From NCBI RefSeq assembly GCF_034190915.1, contig NW_026947484.1, positions 81,539,982-81,603,981 of the forward strand: 64,000 nt of DNA, given 5' to 3'. The stretch is from Cavia porcellus (Eukaryota > Chordata > Mammalia > Rodentia > Caviidae). Below, one piece after another: positions 47,919 to 62,900 of the stretch; the stretch's first letter is position 1, and every line of letters begins with the position of its first letter. A model generated the notes under the pieces. The model did not search any database and was not told where the DNA came from. It was given only the letters and a program-made list of their open reading frames with translations. The position numbers and the translations under genes were made by a program.

Positions 47919-50900
47919 GTAAGTTCAAAGCCAGACCTGGTCCCAGTTTGCTGTTTGCGGGCACAGTTTGCTGAGCGGGGCCTCACAGGGCCATTTGTAA
48001 ATTTCCCTTGTGTTTCTTTCCCCAGACAGTAAAAACCATAGCAACAGGGGAGGAGACTTCTGGTTCCACAAAGGGCTCATTCAAGTTTCCCTGGGGCCAA
48101 ACAGGAAGGAAGGACTGAACGATAAAAAGTCAGATTTTTAAATTTTTTGTCTGCATTCTTAGCTATTGAGCCTTGTTAGCCATAGGTCCCCAAAGTGAAA
48201 AACTTCTGTCTGCCATCAAGATGCTTCTTTCTTCAAGCCTTCTTCTGTCAGCCCCTCTCAGGCTGCCAAAGGTGACTTGTGGACAGAATGAAGTTGCCAA
48301 AGAGCCAGTGTAGATGAGGGCAGGTGTGTGGACCTCACCCTGCAGGCCGACTCCAGGATGAAGATGATGCCGTCGCTGCTGCATTATAACTTTACAGAAG
48401 GGATACCATGTTATTAAGAATTAATTAAAAATACAAATTTAAATAATTCACATTTCTATGATGTATGTATTAGGTAATAATCCAAGACACATACAGCTTT
48501 TATCGTTGAAGAAGCTAACAACCCAGTGAGAGAACTGGGCAAGAAAATAACTTTAGTATACGTAAGTGCCATTAACTGGGCACAGTGGGTGGCACACACC
48601 TATAATCCCAGCATTCTGGGAAACTGAGGCAGGAGCATTGAAAATTTGGGCCCAGCCTGGCAACTTAGCATTTTGATTATCTCAAAATAAAAATAAAAGA
48701 AGACTAGGAATAAAGAACAGAGCTCGGTGAGAAGGGTTTGAGTTTAATTCCCAGGTTAAGCCCCCCCCCCCAAGAAACAAAAAAGAAAGAAAGAAAGAAA
48801 AGGAAAACCAAAAAGTAAGTGCTGTTAGAGAACACAGTGAATGCAGGGCACTGCAGGTACAAGGATTGGGGAGCGGTGGGGTGGGGGGGAGGACATGGTG
48901 GTAGGACCGGAAGTTCTGCTCTCCAGCCAGCGGGGACTTCAATAGGACAAGAAACCGGGTTTTTATTTGCACTATGTTTTTCATAATCTGTTTAGAACAC
49001 CTGTAGACCTGTTCTCTTTTTGTAAAAAAAAAAAAAAAAAAAACAGAAAAATCTTAAATGGAGTCAGTCAGCAGGGACAAACAAGTTGTAGAACCCTTCA
49101 AAGGTACTAAGGAAGGATCCAGGCTGGGCGCATTTCATCTGAAGACTGTGGGAATTCTTCCCTACTATTGTGTGGTCAGTTGGTCAACTGGGGAAGCAAC
49201 AGACATGTTTTTATCTCCTAACAAGATTTTTCAAGAGTAAAACTAAACTGTTGGGGAGGATCTATTGCAAGTGATATTAGTTAGGATACTGTTTCAGTTT
49301 CTGCAGGATAACTTAACAGTCTTCTTTAAGACATAATTTTATTTACCTGACAAGTAATAGTCCAAAAGTATAAAATTCAGTGTCCATTAGTTTCTTTTTT
49401 TCTGGACGTTCCTCTTAGTCACTGTCTTTGTCTACCCAGTTGAAGATACATCATCATTGCCATGTTTCGCCCACAAAAAGGGGGAGACAGAGAGGCTAGG
49501 ACCACACCTTTCAAGTGACACATCACTTCAGCTCACCCTCACACAGTGACACTCACCCTGGTGGGTATCATTCTTGCCGTCTTTTAGATGAGGAAAGCCT
49601 CAGAGAAACTAGGAAATACACAGCTGGACATGGTGGTTATTGTGGTTTTGATACAACTTTGGGTGACTGTGAAACATTATGCTATAGGTCAGCAAAACAA
49701 ATATTTATACATCTCCATCTGGCAACAGGCAAAGGTAGAGATCAGTATCTCTGCCATGAAGCTGAAGGCTGGAGGCAGGAGGTTGTCAGCTCAGGAGGCC
49801 ATGTAGTGCCATCCTCCTATCTGAGGAAGCAAGTTGCCATGGCATCCACAGCCTAAGCAGAGTTACTCTCAGGGTCTAGCTAGGAAGATAGAAACCGACT
49901 AGGCAGTTGAACTTCACTATCAGAAGGTGTCTTCTATTTGGCTGGTTCTGGAACCTCAGGAAGGTAGAGCTGGGGACACTGGCCAGCTAGTGGGGAGCAT
50001 AACAAGGCTAGTTCTGAAAGCAGGATGTAGAGCTGGTGGTTGGGACTGGCTGTGAAGATCTGCTGCTGGGGTGGTGTGATCCAGAACAAGAAGCAAACTG
50101 GAAAGAGCGGCTCTTTCTGGTCATGGGCCCTCCCTCCTCCAGTCTTTTGAACACCCTGTAGGGCCTCTAATGGAAGTCAGTGGGCAAAAGAGAAGGGGGG
50201 CAGAGTTCATCCCCAGCCCAGCAGACAAACATACTTGGAATTAGGCGACAACGCTGAATTAGGAGTACATGGGGTTCAGCACTATTACCATGTAAAGGAA
50301 CCCCTGGACTGAAGGCATAGCATTCTGTGTCTGGCTTGCTAAATAAACTGCTTATGTACATTATCTGGCATCTTCCCTGAGAACACAGGGGAGCCTCTAG
50401 CTTGTATAGCAAAAGAAAAATATCCATTTAACCTGCATGGTGGGAGCTGTCTCTCCATAGGCTGAACGCAATTTCAACATATAACCCTCTCACACTGTGG
50501 TCTCCAAATTACCTATTGTTTCAAAAATATATTAATGATATGCTAATTTGATTCATTTATGCTTTTCTTTTTTTGGTACTGGGAATCAAACTCAAGATCT
50601 TGCTCTTGCCAGGCAGATGCTGTGCACTGAGCTATATCCTCAGTCCACAAATAGTTTTTCTTAATTTTTTTGGAAAAAAAGCTTTGTGCTAATATGTTCC
50701 TTTTTTGTAAGAATCTTTGTTTGCCTATGTCTTGTACTCTGAGTAACTACCCTGAAGATAACAATACACACTGTATTACTAATGTAATCCTCTCTCTCAT
50801 TTTTTTTTTTTTTTTGGTCTTTTTCATTTTTATCGGTACTGGGGATCGAACTCACGACTGCCTGCTTGCAAGGCAGGTGCTTATGCCGCTGAGCTAAATC

Positions 50901-53900
50901 CCCAGCCCCTTCTCTCTCATTTTTTGAAAACTAATTAAAAAAAAGAACACTACTCAAGTAGGGGGATTGGAACATCTATATTGGAGCAATATATCTTTGA
51001 AATTCCCTGAAGATATTCTTCCTTCTTACAGTCTTGCCAGACAAAATAAGGAAGAATAATGTGACATAAATCCCTATACCTAGCCAAAAGGGCAACCCAC
51101 TGACTTTGAGCGTGACCTACCTTTTTGAAGGCTCAGAAGACAGGGTTTCTCACAGTGCAGCGGGCATTAATCATCCGTGGAACTTTGCAGCCACTTGAGA
51201 GAGTGAGCTGGCAGGTCAGGGGTGGAGCCTTTGGACTGCACTTTCATTAGCATTGCAGGTGACTGTTCCACTTTAATAGCACTGCAGATGATGACTGCAG
51301 AGTGGGGACTCTGAGGTTCCCAGCTAAGCTGGGCAGGGGGCTATTCCGGCGCATCTGACATTCCTTAGTGTTTCATGCTCTCAGTCTTTGGGTGTGTTGT
51401 GAGGACAACGTGACCTTGCATAAAGAGCTGGAACAGAGCTCTGTCTGTGTCAAGAAATTCAAGGAGAGACAAATGAGAGCACAGGCATGCTGGGAACTAG
51501 ATCAGATGCCTTCAGTCATGAGGTCCCTTGGACACTCCTGTGACAACTTCATTTTAAGTAACAGTAATTTTTGCAGGACAAGCACCAGCTTGGGAGACAT
51601 GGGACCTTGGTCTGTCTCAAATTCTAGAGTTCCCATGGCTGGTGTCCAGTGCTACTTACTGTGAATGCTGGTCCTGACACTTCCTGGTTGTGCAGCCTTG
51701 ACCATTTCACCAACCTAAAATCAGCTGTAAAATGGACATCATACATATCTCAGGATTGTAGTGAGGACAAAATATAGACATGTATGTATGGTGCTTAGCA
51801 GAGTATCTGGTACAAGTTGGTGCTCTGGCACAGAGGTGGTAGTAATGCTGAGGAATTTCAGTAGGTCTCAGCTTCTTGAGCTATCAAATGGGTATCTTGG
51901 CCTACATAACTGGATCACTCCATTTAGGGTGGGACATAACAGCTTTGATGTCAAGTAGCCTCGACAGTGTCTGCTGTGTGTGGCCCTGGGAAAAATTTTC
52001 TCCAGAAGACTTTATTCAACTTTGATGTTTTCTGATAAATCTACTTCTGCAGAGCCTTCTTAGCAAGTGCTCAGGCACAGATAACATGCAGCACTGTGAA
52101 CTTTGACCATGCTGTGGTGTGGAAAATCAGGCAGACACAAGTTCATTGACAGAGTTGTGCAGACAGTTCGTGTCCCGGCCTCTTCCCGGACCTCTGTGGT
52201 AACTGTGATGCTTCCCAAGGCCACTGGACACAGGGCTCAAGCAGATGACTTAGATTCCGGCAGATCGGCATTCTCATGCTTAGGACCAGATCTCACTGCA
52301 AGAACTCTGTATCTTTGCTCTTGGTTTCACTCAAATTCTTCTTCGCTGGGCCAGATGGGGGTGAGAGGAGATTGGGCAGAGGTAGTCCTAGCTCTGTCTT
52401 GTGATAGCTCTGGATAACCAGCAGGAAGTCACTTACTCTCTATCTTTATTTCCAAATCTGTGAAACTAGGAATGACAAATAGCGTGAACCTACCAGGGTT
52501 ATTGTAAGAATTAAAAAACCCAGTGCATGTGAGCTGTTTAGCATAACACCTGGCTTGTAGTAGATGTTTAGACAGTGTTCATTTCTGTTTCTTTTTTCTG
52601 GGCTGAGTTGAAGAAAAAGCTATAAATAAGCCCTGATGAGAAGAAAAAATAGTTTCAATAAAGCCCCAATAAACATATTGTCCCTGTGAAGATCAGTTTC
52701 TAGGATCCTTGCTGTTAGAAGTGCTGTTGTGGGCACACATCTGGGGGCTTCTCAATCAGATCTGTGCCAAGACACAGAAGTTGGAGGTCTGGAGCATCTG
52801 CCCTGTCTGGGGGTGGCAAACTGCTTGGGAACTATATGAGGAAGGAAGACTGATTTATATTTCATCACACTATAGAACAGTATTTCTGTGCCTAATTGGA
52901 TTTGTGTATCTCTGCCAGGGCTGCAGGGATTGGCATCCTGACAGTCATCCTGGGAATTTTACTGCTCCTTGGCTGCTGGTATTGTAGAAGACGAAGTGGA
53001 TACAGAACCTTGACGGTGCGTTAAGTTCCCAATGCTGGGATCCTTCAGATCACGGAGCCCTCTTTCCATTTTTCTGTGACTTTCTGGGGAATAGAAAACA
53101 TTCTCATGGTCCCCTCTAGCTCTAAGTCCTACTTCTGATGATTTTTTTGGGGTCACAAGTAGGATTTTTTTTTAATCTGTACCGGGGATCAAACTCACGA
53201 CCGCCTGCTTGCAAGGCAGGTGCTTATGCCGCTGAGCTAAATCCCCAGCCTCCACAAGTAGGATTTATTTATCACTATTAAAAATTTGGATTTTGAACAG
53301 ACTCTTGGACTGGTGGTTCACATCATCAGCTCGCTCAACTTAAGCTCCAGTCTCAGCCCCAGCAGCTTTTCCAGAGCTACCACCTGCACCATGAAGCTCC
53401 ATGAGTTTTCCCAATTTAAACTTGGGCTTCTTCACATTTTTATTTTTCTGACGAAGACATCATGAAGGGGATAAATAGACTGGCAAGCCTTTTCTGTGTC
53501 TTTCCCAGTGCTGTCTGAAATCAGTTCATTGATCACTTCCTTCAATTTGTCCGCATCTCTCCGATTATGATTTCCATTATCCTTTTTCAGATTTGGCGGA
53601 CTTGTTGGTGCTGAGCATTAGAGGTCTGCTGTGTCTGATTGTTGCACTTTTCAGTAAAGCCAACACAGAACAAAAGAGCAATTTATCATCTGCAGTCTTG
53701 ACATCAACATGAGCTTCATCATAGTCTGCCACTTTTTTTATTTTTGTACTGGGGATCAAACTCACAATCTGGCACTTGCCAGGCAAGTGCTTACACCGTT
53801 GAGCTAAATCCCCCACCCCAGTATTCTGTTACTTTTTAACCATGGAACACGTTTTGGCAAGGACAAGATCCATGTCATGGAAGTTAGGCAGTTTTTGCCT

Positions 53901-56900
53901 TGAATGTCTTCAGTAATTAGCCCGAATTTTCTAAAGGCAACTTCATCATTCTGTAGATCAGCAAGGCTTACTTCAAACACACATTCTTTGAGCCCATCAG
54001 ATGCAATTTTGGTTCTTTGAGTTCTAGGGAATGATGTTTTTCCAGTATTTCGTATGTTGAACATAGCTTCACATCATTCAGTCTTTTTTAGCAAATGGAC
54101 CAACCACTTTCTTCTTGGTTCCCTTCATAAGGTGCTTGTTCTTGTTACCACCATTGTGCTGCTCAGAGAGCTAAAAGGGAATTTTTTTTTTTTTGAGACA
54201 AGGTCTCACTGTGTAGTTCAGGCTGGCCTTGAGTTCACTAAGGAGCCCAGGCTGGCCTCACACTCACAGTGATCCTCCTGTGTGCTGGGATCACAGGCAT
54301 GCATTACCACTCCCAGATTCTTTCCATATTCCTTTGCCTCTGTCCAGATATGATCCCTAACCAGGAACTTGCTTCTTCTTTTTGGTTCCACTCAAAGTAA
54401 ATTTAAGTGCTTGGCTTTCACGTGTAGCAGGGCACCGATGGCTTGTAGGATAGAGGAAAAAGGGTTTTGGTTCCCTTACGGGCAGTATATTAGAATCCCT
54501 GGGTCTTACCAATTCTAGAGATCACTGTTGATTCTGTTATCACATTTAGTGGCATGCTTCTTTCTTGCCTGCTTATGTCTTTTATTATAGGTTTCCTAGG
54601 AATTTCAAGTTCTTCTAATCTGTCAGGCTAAGTAGTCCAGGATACCAGATTTCTGTGAACATCAGTATAGTGAGAGAGAACCATTTTTCCCTTCAGCAAC
54701 ACAAAGCATATTTATTTGTTTATTTATTTATTTTCACTAGCCTCCATCCTCCTTAGGTTGCCAATGATTAACAGTCTTTTTGTTCTTTATTCACATAACC
54801 AGGAAGCTAACACAATGACACAGTCTACTCTTCTGACACCAGGTTCTCCCATGAGTGAAACACATCAATTGAGTCTATAGACTAGAAAAGACTATAGGTT
54901 TTCACAAACTCACTTCAAACCCAGGTGCTACTTTAACATTGAAGCATCCAAAAGCATCCTTCTGGTGAGATGCAATGAAAGGAGAGTTGAGATTCTTTTG
55001 TCCTCTTATCACAGATATCAAAGGTTTTCAGGTGATGCATGATGGAAAGCTATCTTCACACAAGATTTGGGAAAGTCCCGTTCCTCATTCAGCAAACACT
55101 TCATTCAGAAAAGTTTCTGTGAAGGAGAGGAGTGCTAATGTGGGTGCAGGATGGTAGCACGGCAATCTGAAGAAGGGAAGGGGACCATAAGAGTGGCACT
55201 TTCCAGTTTTTCCATCCTTGCCAAAAAACTGGGCAGTCTTGTATCCCCCTTTGTCTAATGCCTTACCAGAGTGTGGAAAAAACAAACCATGAATGGCCTG
55301 GCAAATTGGAGGCTAACACACCACCAAAAAGAGTCTTCTAGGATGTTTATATTTCATGAGAAACAGCAGAAGATGCTGAGTCTGAACACGAGAACTCCAA
55401 ACCAGCACTGGAGGAAAGCCTTTGACTGCAAGCTTGCAGACAGAACCCTGATCATGTGCCATTTCTCTGAGGTGGTCCATAGCAGGGTACTAGGGGAAGG
55501 ACTTTGCTTTCCATCACAGAACTCTGTTTGTAACTCTAGCATAAAGACATCTTGTAACTGGCTATTTACTTTTTGCCTCATCTACCCCTCTCTTCCCCCC
55601 ATTTATGAACCTGGACACTCTGTCTCCAGGGCTTAGCACAGTGCCTGATACATAGCAGTTACTTGATTGTATGGCATCAGAATTTGATCTTTTTGCCTAC
55701 AACTAACTTGCTTGGAAACCTTAGATTTTTAATTACTCTAAACCTTATTAGCTTTATTCTACACACAGACATGGTGGAAACATGATCTCACACAATCAAT
55801 TTTTATTTAATATATTTTTTCAATATTTTTATTTTATCATATATTTGTATATCAAAAATACAATGATATAGCCTTTCAGGGAGAATATGCTATAAAAACT
55901 CATTATGTTGGTGTTTACTTCCTAATCATCCATAATTATTAGCTTGGTGCTTGATTTATGCTTTATGCTTCAATGTTTGCATCTTAAATTAATTCAACTT
56001 GAAAAGTAGCAGGCAGACTTAATGCTGTTCAGACACTGTGAACATTTGATTAGTAAAGTTTAAATTCAACCTACCATGAATTCCATTTCTCTAGATGTAA
56101 ATCAGTAATTCAGTGTTTCTGGAACTTTTATGAGACAGAAATATGTTTAAATCCCCTGGTTCTTCAGTACCTAAAAGCTCTGTCATATTGATTTTAAAAT
56201 TAATATTAAAATTTGTTTTGAAATTTTTATAGAAAAGAATCAACTGTTGGAAATCAACAGTCTAATAAATTTAGGAAAAATTATGCAAAGTACTGCATTT
56301 AATTACTCTATTACCTCTCTCTCTGGTGATTCTATTCCATTAAGCATGAAAATATAGACAATAAATACAAGGTTTAGGTACCTGAAACTTAGCAATTTTC
56401 ATTAAAGTTTGAAAAGCATATGTTCCAACTGTCATTAACCACAGAATGGTATTGAGGTTGGTTAAAATTTAGATTGCCTAAATTTCTCCCTTAGTTATCA
56501 ATTCCTCTGAACGTTGAAAAATGTGTTAAAAGGAGAGACTGATTTTTGCAGAAACATATGCTATAGCAGGAAGTGGAAAATGCTTTGTAAGAAATTGGAA
56601 GTTACTTTTATATTTACCTATTTTATATCTTTACCTGGACATTCAGGGCATATTTTTGGATTAGAATTTTAAGGCCCTAGCTAACAGCTCAATTTATATT
56701 TCATTGTATTAAATTTCTCAATGCTTGGTCAGGGGCTACCTGTGATGAACTCACCTGTAGTTCTTTTTTTGCTGGGTATTGAACTCATGACCACACACTT
56801 GCCATGCAGGTGCTCATGCTGCTGAGCTAAATCCCTAGTTCTGGAGTTCTTACTAAAATGCAGATTCTGGAGCCATGTGTGGTGGTTAGATGCTGGAGGA

Positions 56901-59900
56901 AGGTCTTTAACACTCACACCGAGTCTGAATGTAAACTCAGAGAATTAGCAGTGACTGTAAGTAGATGATGTTCATATCCTATGAGAGATGACAGTTTTCT
57001 TTCTTTTCAATTAGTATGCCTTTTATTTCGTTTTCTTGGGTTTTTGCATCAGTTAGGACTTCCAGTATGAAGCTGAAAAGCAGCCATGATAGGGTACATC
57101 CTTGTCTAGTTTTGGATATTAGTTGGAGCTTCAGTTTTCTCATTAAGTATGATGATAGCTATAGACATTTTTAGATATTCTTTAGCAAAGTCAAGGAAGT
57201 TTCCCTTTACTCCTAGTTTATTGAGAATTTTATTTTATTCTTTTGTTTTTTTTTTTTTTGTATGGGGAATTGAACTCAAGACCTTGCACTTGCCAGGCAG
57301 GTGCTTATGCTGCTGAACTATTATCCCTGGTCCTGAGAAATTTAAAACATGAGTGGATGTCAAGTGCTTTCTCTGCATCTGTTGATATGATCATGTGATT
57401 TTTCTTTAGTTTATTGATGTCATGAGTTATAGTCACTGATTTTTCAATGTTGAAACAATTTTGCACACCTCAAAACAACTTAATTGCAAATGGTGTATAA
57501 TTCTTTTATACACTGCTGATTTGATATTTTCTTGAGGATTTGTGCACCTATGTTCTTCTCTTGTAATATCTTTTTCTTCTATTTTAGGGTAAAGCTTCCC
57601 TCACAAAATGAATTTGAAAACACTCTCTCTGCTTATATCTTCTTTTTACAATTTTAAAACTTGTTCTGTTATCACAATAAGCCCATGAATTAAATATCTT
57701 TATGCTTATTGTATATAAGAAGGCTGGGGGGGGGGAATGAAGGTTAAATAACTTATTTCAAGTATCCATAAATGACAGCAAAATACTGTACAGAAGCAGT
57801 CTTTTCTCCAATATCCATGTTCCTAACCACTACTCTTTAGTGCCCATTAATCATCTATTGTGTGTGGACATTGGGCAGAGCTCATGGCTAAGTGTATTCT
57901 TTTTTTTTTTAACTTTTTATCGGTACTGGGGATCGAACTCACGACCGCCTGCTTGCAAGGCAGGTGCTTATGCTGCTGAGCTAAATCCCCAGCCCTGGCT
58001 AAGTGTATTCTTAACACTTCTGTCTTCTGAAAGAGATTATAGACAATTCATATTTCTTCCTTAAATGTTTGATTGTTTTTTCCAGTAAATCCATGTAGGA
58101 CACGTGGTTTATTGTAGAAGACTATCTTTTTTTCATTTTTATAATAGATATAGGCCTATTCTAGTGGGCCCCCCCATCACCCTGTACTGGAGGTTGAACC
58201 CAAGTCTTTTACATTGAGCTACATATATCTCTAAGCCCTCCCATCCCAGCTTTAAAAACTTTTTTTTTTTTTTTTTTTTGGTACCAGGGATCGAACTCAC
58301 AACCTCATGCTTGCCAGGCAAGTGCTTATGCCACTGAGCTAAATCCCCAGCCCCTGAGTGTGACCTTGTGATACTCCTGCCTTAGCCTCCCAGAGTGCTA
58401 GGATTATAGGTGTATGCCACCTACCTCACTTGGCTCAACTGCTTTTCTTCTGTGAATTTTGACATATTGGTTCATTTTCATCTAAATTTTCAAATTTGTG
58501 AGCATAGAGCTGTTTATAGCTTTCTTGGAATATCCTCTTCATGTTCTGTAGTAATGTTGATTTTTTCATTTCCAATAGCAGCATGTATCTTTTTTCTTGT
58601 TTTCTTTGCTTAGCTTGGCTAAAGGCTTATCTATCTTATCTTTTCTAAAAACCAGCTTTTAGCTGCTTTGGTTTTCTCTATTAATTCCTTGTTTTTAAGC
58701 TCACTGAGTTTTGGTTGTTTTGGCTTACATCTAGATGTTCCCTCAAAGCTTCATGTGCTCATAAGTGAGGCTTTTGGGAGTTGGCTGGATCGTGAGTGTG
58801 TGATACTGTATATGGGTGTGTGATAACTGGATATACCTGCTGGTTAATTTAGCATAGTTCCGAGAGTGGATAATGGGAAGGCTCTTGGGTGACGCCAGGC
58901 AATAGACTTTTAACCTGAATGGAATAAAAAGGGAAAGCTTGAGCTTCCTGCTTTCCACATCATGGACTGTTTCTCTTTTGCTATGCCCCTCTGCCATTTG
59001 TCCTGCCTTGAAAAAAGCTGACTATGGATTAAAACAAGCTGTGAGTTAAAGTAAACCTTCCTACCTTCAACTTCTATGCATTGTGTATTTTGTCGCAACA
59101 GCAAGTAATTAAGACACTGGTCTAATTTTTATTTCTTTTTTTCCCTGCTTATTTAGGACTTAATCTTCTAGTTTTTCAAGGTTGACACTTAAGTGATGGA
59201 TTTTAGATCTTACTTCTGTTTTAATTATATGCTATCAGTCTTAAAAATGTTCCTTTAAGTGCTGCCTTCACTGCATCCCACAAACTCTGTCTGATGTTAC
59301 ATATTCAGCTTCAGTGTTTTCTTAAAGTATGTTGTTTAATCTCCAAGTATTTGGGTATTGTTCAGTTACCTTTCTATTGTTTATTTCTAGGTTCATTCTA
59401 TTGAAGTCTGAGGGTAAACACTGCATCATTTCTATTATTTTAAATTTGATAAGATGTACTTTATGTGGTTTATCTTGATAGATGAGTTACTTTTCTACTG
59501 CTCAGACTGAATACCTGACCCCACAACTCAAAGGAGGAAAGTTCAGTCCCTACTTGGCTGGCTCAAAGGTAGAAACAGCATGGGTGAGGAGCATGGAGGA
59601 GGAAAACTGCTTAATCTATAGCAGCTAAGAAGCAGGGAGAGAGAAGAGATGACCTAAGACAAGAACACCTTTCCAGATCATGCCGCGTTTCACTCCTTCC
59701 AACCAGCTCTACCTCCTAAGAGCACATTCAGCTGTAAACTCATCAATGGATTAATCAGCTGATGATGAATATAGTGTCCCCATGATCAATCACCTTCTAG
59801 TAGCCCCACCTCTGAACACATGAGACTTTTACATTTAAACCATAACACTTGGTAAACGTTCTATATAAGCTTGGGAAGAACATGTATTCTGCTGTTGTTG

Positions 59901-62900
59901 GATAATAGAAGTATATAGATGTCTATTATATTGATTGATGATTTTGGTGGGCTTATGTCCTTACTGAATTTTTGTCTGCTGGACCTGTCCACTTCTGGTA
60001 GAAGTATGTTGAAATCTCCAACTGTAACTCCAACTACACAATGATTGTCAATAGTAGTTCCTTGAAATTCTAAGTTACTGTCTTTTATGTTTTGTTGCTC
60101 TGTTTTTAGGTACATGCTGTCAAATGCTGTGATGTCTTTTTTGGAGAATGAACCCCTTTATCATTGTTTAATGCTGTCTTAATCCCCTATCTTACTGTGT
60201 AGCCTGCTCATTCTGAAATTAATGTAGGAACTATCACTTTCTTTTGATTAGTATTAGCATGGTGTATCTTTCTCAATCCATTTACTTTTTGTTTGTCTTT
60301 TAAAGGGTTTCTTATATATAATACATAGTTGGAACTTGTTTTTGATCTACTATAATAGTCTATTAATTGGTGTATTTAAATCATTGACTTTCAAAATTAT
60401 TATTATTATTTTTGGTTCCAGGAATTGAACTTACAATCTTGTGCTTGCCAGGCAGGTGCTGAGCTGCTGAGCTATATCCCTAGCTCAAAATGATTACTGA
60501 CACAGCTGGATTCCCATCTACCATAAATGTTACTGTTTCCTAATTTTTTTTTATTTAAAAGGAAAAAGAGAAAAAAAGCAGAACAAAACAAAACAGTGTA
60601 AGGGTACAAGTGATTCAGAACTACACTACAAAAAAAAAAAAAAACAAAAACCAGTAAGCTATCACCAGTTAATAGGTTACTCGTTATCATTTTAGAAACA
60701 GTGTTTCAGGTCACAGGACCAAAACACACAAAGCGAACATTCAAACAGTGAGACTGCAAACAGTTATGTTCAGTAATCCAATCAAAAATATTAATATGGT
60801 CTTCTATTTAACACACCTAAACACCCTTGCTGTTGTATCCTTCAGGGCACTTTTCTTTCCCTCTCTTTATTACAACAAAATTTACACATTTTTGGTTTTA
60901 TTGCTCCCTTAGATCTTATTACTTTTTTTTGTAAGAGGATAAAATCAAGCATGATAAAACAAAGCTGTCAGTCAAAACCAAGGATAAACATAGCACATGA
61001 TGTAAAAACAGAGTACAAGGTTATCAACAATCGTTACCATAATGCCTCTTGCTTCCTTAAGAATTGTCTATTTCATTAGGTATTATAAAGTTAAACAAAA
61101 CAGTAGAGAACGAGACCAATAAAACCTAAACATTGTAAATCTTACAGAACCTCAAAAGAGGATAATAGTCAAACCAGAATAAGCACCATAGTGAATCTTA
61201 TTGCCTTCAAAGTACTTGCCTATACTCTGATATTTGATACTTTCATACAGAGCAGAATAGAGTCTAATCAGTCAAAACAAGATAACGGGGGTATTACAGG
61301 ACTTCAAGTTAATAGGAAATCAAAACTGTTTCCTAATTTTTTTGCCGTTGTTCTTTGTTCCTATTTTTTCTTCTAGTTTTCTCTGCCTTAAGTGCTTTTA
61401 ACTTTAAATGATTTCATTTTTCTTTTTATACTTGTTTCCTTTAAGCTTTTAAAAATGATTGCACAACCTAGAATTTAAAACATGCATTTATTATTACTCT
61501 AAGCCCATTTCACAGGTAGTATGAGTACTGGTGATAAAACAATACTAATTATTCTTTCTGCCCCTTAGATCATTGCTGTCATTCATTTTATTTCTATAAT
61601 AAATATATGTAGGGGCTAGGGATTTAGCTCAGCGGCATAAGCACCTGCCTTGCAAGCACACGGTCGTGAGTTTGATCCCCGGTACCGATAAAAAAAAAAA
61701 AAAGTATATGTAATCAAATATTGTTGATATTATTGTGACAAACTATATATGTTAGATCAATCAAAACAAGACAAATCAATGTTTATTTTACCTTCATTTA
61801 TTCCTTCTTCATTTGTCTTCCTTTCTTCATATACATCTGAGCTTATTATTTTCCCTCTCTTTAAAGAACTCAACATTTTTTGCAAGGTAAGTCTACTGGC
61901 AACAAACGCCCTCAATATTTGCTAAGAGAGTCCCTCATTTTTGTGCTGCTGAATTACACCCAGGGTCTCATACATGTCAGGCTGACACTTTACCACTAAG
62001 CTATATCCCCAGCCCTCCTTTTTTTATTTTTATTTTTTTGGTATCAGGGACCGAACTCATGACCACGCGCTTGCAAGGCATGTGCTTATGCTGCTGAGCT
62101 AAATCCCCAGCTCCTTCCTCCGTTTTTAAGGATAATTTCACAAAATGTTCACTTTGTATATTTACTCTTCTCCTTCCAAAGACATTTATTAAGGATGGAG
62201 TGTCAGACACTGTGCCCTTAGTCAATTCCTATAGATCTGAGAGGCAGATACCTTCCTATTACAGATGGAAACACAGCAAGTAAGTAGTACAATCTAGATT
62301 AAAATTTATTCTTAAAAATTTGGTCTTCTCTTTTCTTTAATGGACTCAGCGATTTCTTCTTACCCATTCACTTTAATAAATTTATATTTCAGGACAAAAG
62401 CCTTCATGCTCGTGCCCAAAGTATCTTACAGGGAAGATGCTCACATGGACAGCTTGGTCATCAGGACACCAAACTGTCTTCTGAAGAGAAAAATTGTGAA
62501 CCTCTGGTAGGTTGAGATGATGCCTCTGAGTACTTATGCTTTTAGTTCAAGGAAATAACGTGATTTCTCTTAAAAAGCAAGGATACAGTAAATGTACTGA
62601 ATGTTACTAAATTATGGTAAAAATGGGAAACTTTATAATGCATTTTTTATATTTTACCACAAAAATAAAATAAAAAAGCTAAGGGTAACATAGAGATTTT
62701 CATAAATTATATTCTTCACATACTCACATTTTTCCAGAGTATGGAAAAAACTGTGTTCAATCCAAAAGAAGAACTTGGGTTTTGATGTAATAGCCTTTCA
62801 CTGTATATTTTAATGCAAATATATACATGGGTAACAGTATCAATTATTAAAGAGTTGTTATCCAAATCCATTACAAGCCACATCACCGAACATTTGAAAC

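Larger units (their letters stand above)
56990..62150 (-). mobile_element. L1 LINE, antisense in MLANA intron 3
   Basis: On the minus strand this is L1 ORF2 and upstream sequence. Recognisable antisense blocks include ttaggacttccagtatgaag, gggtacatccttgtctagtt, aaaaaccagcttttagctgc and ttttgcaaggtaagtctact. No intact frame. It is heavily interrupted by ID SINEs, repeat R and retroposon X. Antisense orientation to the host gene is the usual tolerated arrangement. Confidence 0.85.
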
